Source of the DNA: Kitasatospora sp. NBC_01266 | Lineage (GTDB): Bacteria > Actinomycetota > Actinomycetes > Streptomycetales > Streptomycetaceae | NCBI RefSeq assembly: GCF_036242395.1 | Contig: NZ_CP108458.1 | Coordinates: 7,068,001-7,132,000 of the forward strand | DNA: 64,000 bases | Direction: 5' to 3' | Shown here: in pieces, positions 63,633 to 64,000 of the stretch | Layout of the letters: each line of letters starts with the position of its first letter | Numbering within the stretch: the first letter of the stretch is position 1 | Translations under genes and position numbers: made by a program | Notes under the pieces: model-generated | Database searches by the model: none | What the model saw: only the letters and a program-made list of their open reading frames with translations | Told to the model about the DNA's origin: nothing

Positions 63633-64000
63633 ATGGCTTTCGGCTACTCCGACCACGACCTCGACCGGTTCCGCGAGGTCCAGCAACTCGCCTACCACTG
63701 CGCCGAACAGGTCGCCGCCTGGATCGAACCCGGGGTGACCGAGCGGCAGGCCACCCGGAAGCTGCGCCACTGCCTGGTGGCCGAGGGCGTGGACGACTTC
63801 TTCCACGTGCCGTTCGCCTGGTTCGGCGACCGCACCGCCTTCCGGCACTTCCACACCCCGCTCCAGTTCTTCGCCGGCTCCCGGGTGCTCCAGGAGGGCA
63901 TGCCGTACGTGCTGGACTGCGCCCCGGTGGTGGACGGCTACACCGCCGACATCGGCTACGGCGGCAAGGTCGGCGCCAACCCCGTCTGGGACCGGCTGGC
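63633..64000 (+). CDS. M24 family metallopeptidase (5' part)
   Basis: First 122 residues of a pita-bread-fold peptidase. ERQATRKLRHCLVAEGVDDFF, HVPFAWFGDRTAFRH and VLQEGMPYVLDCAPVVDGYTADIGYGG (the beginning of the D-x-D metal region) support it. GGAGGT is 8 nt before ATG 63633. It shares the operon with the PDR reductase, a common trio; whether it is a true aminopeptidase is not known. The 3' end is outside the window. Confidence 0.8.
   Translation, partial: MAFGYSDHDLDRFREVQQLAYHCAEQVAAWIEPGVTERQATRKLRHCLVAEGVDDFFHVPFAWFGDRTAFRHFHTPLQFFAGSRVLQEGMPYVLDCAPVVDGYTADIGYGGKVGANPVWDRL

Overview
The window is very GC-rich with the strong third-position G/C bias, GTG/TTG starts and AGGAGG-type ribosome sites of a Streptomycetaceae actinomycete (Streptomyces or Kitasatospora). 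A mycothiol-dependent enzyme family, AfsR-type SARP, RNase Sa, DUF4865 and DUF1059 proteins and polyprenol-phosphate mannose synthase all fit that group. I saw no tRNA, rRNA, CRISPR array, intact transposase or prophage.

Layout. (1) 1-4.8 kb, minus strand: an SOS mutagenesis cassette imuA-imuB-dnaE2 with a LexA box before imuA. (2) 5-15.9 kb: acetyltransferases, a mycothiol-dependent (DinB-fold) enzyme, GrpB, a MocR regulator divergent from an MFS exporter and an epimerase, and a DUF4865 / phosphotriesterase / SDR / TetR module. (3) 16-21.5 kb: a two-gene WXG100-like pair whose second product has a long Pro/Glu/Gln repeat tail, a secreted RNase Sa homologue, and a secreted GH16 glycosidase behind what looks like a cyclic-di-AMP (ydaO) riboswitch. 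(4) 21.5-24.7 kb and 34-50.4 kb: a complete route from 8-oxoguanine/urate through hydroxyisourate, OHCU, allantoin and allantoate to glyoxylate, then tartronate semialdehyde and glycerate (gcl, hyi, glxR, glxK) or malate (aceB), plus a catalase that can remove the uricase peroxide. Five promoters of this set carry one palindrome, TTCAAC-N5-GTTGAA or close variants; the IclR-type AllR encoded beside aceB is the obvious candidate regulator. (5) 24.7-34.0 kb: an accessory block splitting the regulon, with degenerate DNA at both ends. It holds an XRE-TPR regulator, flavoprotein, two NUDIX proteins, an NDK paralogue, a CYTH protein, an HD protein, a 460-residue protein with a faint ADP-ribosyltransferase-like motif, and a methyltransferase. 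(6) 50.6-59.7 kb: an IclR regulator and a small class I lanthipeptide-type locus: a 71-residue Ser/Thr/Cys-tailed peptide, an AfsR-type SARP, a full-length LanB dehydratase and a LanC cyclase. The peptide gene and lanB carry the same 11-bp-period heptamer repeats nine bases before a -10 hexamer, the signature of SARP control. (7) 59.8-64 kb: a CBS protein, polyprenol-phosphate mannose synthase, and a metal-dependent hydrolase / PDR-VanB oxidoreductase / M24 peptidase group that runs off the end.

The best candidates for something undescribed are the SARP-controlled LanB/LanC locus whose only visible substrate candidate has a Sec-type leader, and the nucleotide-chemistry cluster in the accessory block. 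The palindrome network over the purine-ureide-glyoxylate genes is the clearest regulatory result. All family calls come from reading motifs by eye; no database search was possible.
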